Part shown: positions 63,900 to 64,000 of the stretch, one piece after another | How the letters are laid out: every line of letters starts with the position of its first letter | Position numbering within the stretch: position 1 is the stretch's first letter | Position numbers and translations under genes: made by a program | The notes under the pieces: generated by a model | What the model was told of the DNA's origin: nothing | What the model saw: the letters and a program-made list of their open reading frames with translations, nothing else | The model's database searches: none | Source: Bacillota bacterium | GTDB lineage: Bacteria > Bacillota_E > Sulfobacillia > Sulfobacillales > JAIMBI01 | Direction of reading: 5' to 3' | Assembly: GCA_021828405.1 (NCBI GenBank) | Contig: JAKARZ010000006.1 | Coordinates: 4,860-68,859, forward strand | Length of the DNA: 64,000 bases

Positions 63900-64000
63900 C
63901 GGGCGGCCAACGCCCTATTCCTCCACAGGCCGCCCCCCGGTGCCGGATACCAGCGCCGGGGCACGCCCAAGTACTGGCGCCCCCGATGGTCGATCGTCTC
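63896..64000 (-). CDS. C-terminal end of an unidentified ORF (runs off the window)
   Basis: The last 34 codons of a minus-strand frame, ending at TGA 63896-63898 and reading HRGRQYLGVPRRWYP and GGGLWRNRALAAR. Its stop overlaps the cupin ORF's ATG. Too short to identify. Confidence 0.3.
   Translation of the reverse strand, partial: ETIDHRGRQYLGVPRRWYPAPGGGLWRNRALAAR

Overview
The window is GC-rich (roughly two thirds G+C) and reads as a chromosome segment of a high-GC member of the Bacillota. The evidence is gene order: acpS-nnrD-alr-ndoAI-ndoA and thiL-tsaE-tsaB-rimI with tsaD. Strong AGGAGG ribosome binding sites, many GTG/TTG starts, sigma-A-like promoters and a sortase-free, Sec/SPase-type envelope agree. 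A Sulfobacillus/Thermaerobacter-like lineage is plausible, but that is inference. No rRNA, tRNA or CRISPR array was seen.

Layout. 1-4.4 kb: a dynamin-like GTPase cut by the window edge, then decayed mobile DNA (a DUF4338-ISAs1 transposase fusion with many frameshifts, and a headless TnpB). 4.4-14.9 kb, minus strand: thiolase, murA, guaB, murC, a gamma-carbonic-anhydrase-like protein, tsaD, rimI, tsaB, tsaE and thiL (cell wall, GMP synthesis, t6A tRNA modification, thiamine). 15-17 kb: a K+-independent-type proton-pumping pyrophosphatase with its own promoter and terminator. 17-20 kb: hydrolase, LysR regulator and a divergent methyltransferase. 20-28 kb: first energy-converting-hydrogenase-related (Ehr) operon, six genes. 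28-32 kb: a lower-GC island with an M20 peptidase, a broken IS630 transposase and a VapC toxin whose antitoxin has lost its front end. 32-46.7 kb, mostly minus strand: uracil-DNA glycosylase, an amide-hydrolysis trio, NdoA/NdoAI, alr, nnrD, acpS, histidine degradation (hutI, ftcD), an EAL-GAF signalling protein, a TusA-like protein, panD and an exporter. 46.9-53.8 kb, minus strand: a second six-gene Ehr operon. 54-64 kb: signal peptidase, acyl-CoA synthetase, a broken MFS transporter, a lipoprotein, a threonine/serine-dehydratase-like enzyme, topoisomerase III, and a cupin gene whose 5' end abuts an IS605-like end.

The most notable system is the pair of Ehr operons. Both have the order C-E-F-G-I-B (NuoH-, HyfE-, NuoN/L-, NuoCD-, NuoB- and NuoL-like). 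In both, all four cysteines that would hold the NiFe centre in the large subunit are replaced, while the four cysteines for the proximal Fe-S cluster remain in the small subunit. These are therefore not expected to be hydrogenases; they look like ion-pumping relatives with an unknown redox partner. Each operon is preceded by the same arrangement: a sigma-A-like promoter, an RNA matching the fluoride (crcB-motif) riboswitch, and an intrinsic terminator whose 5' arm overlaps the 3' strand of the aptamer. That predicts transcription being switched ON by fluoride. Together with the membrane pyrophosphatase this points to ion and proton homeostasis as a theme, but the physiological link is inference.
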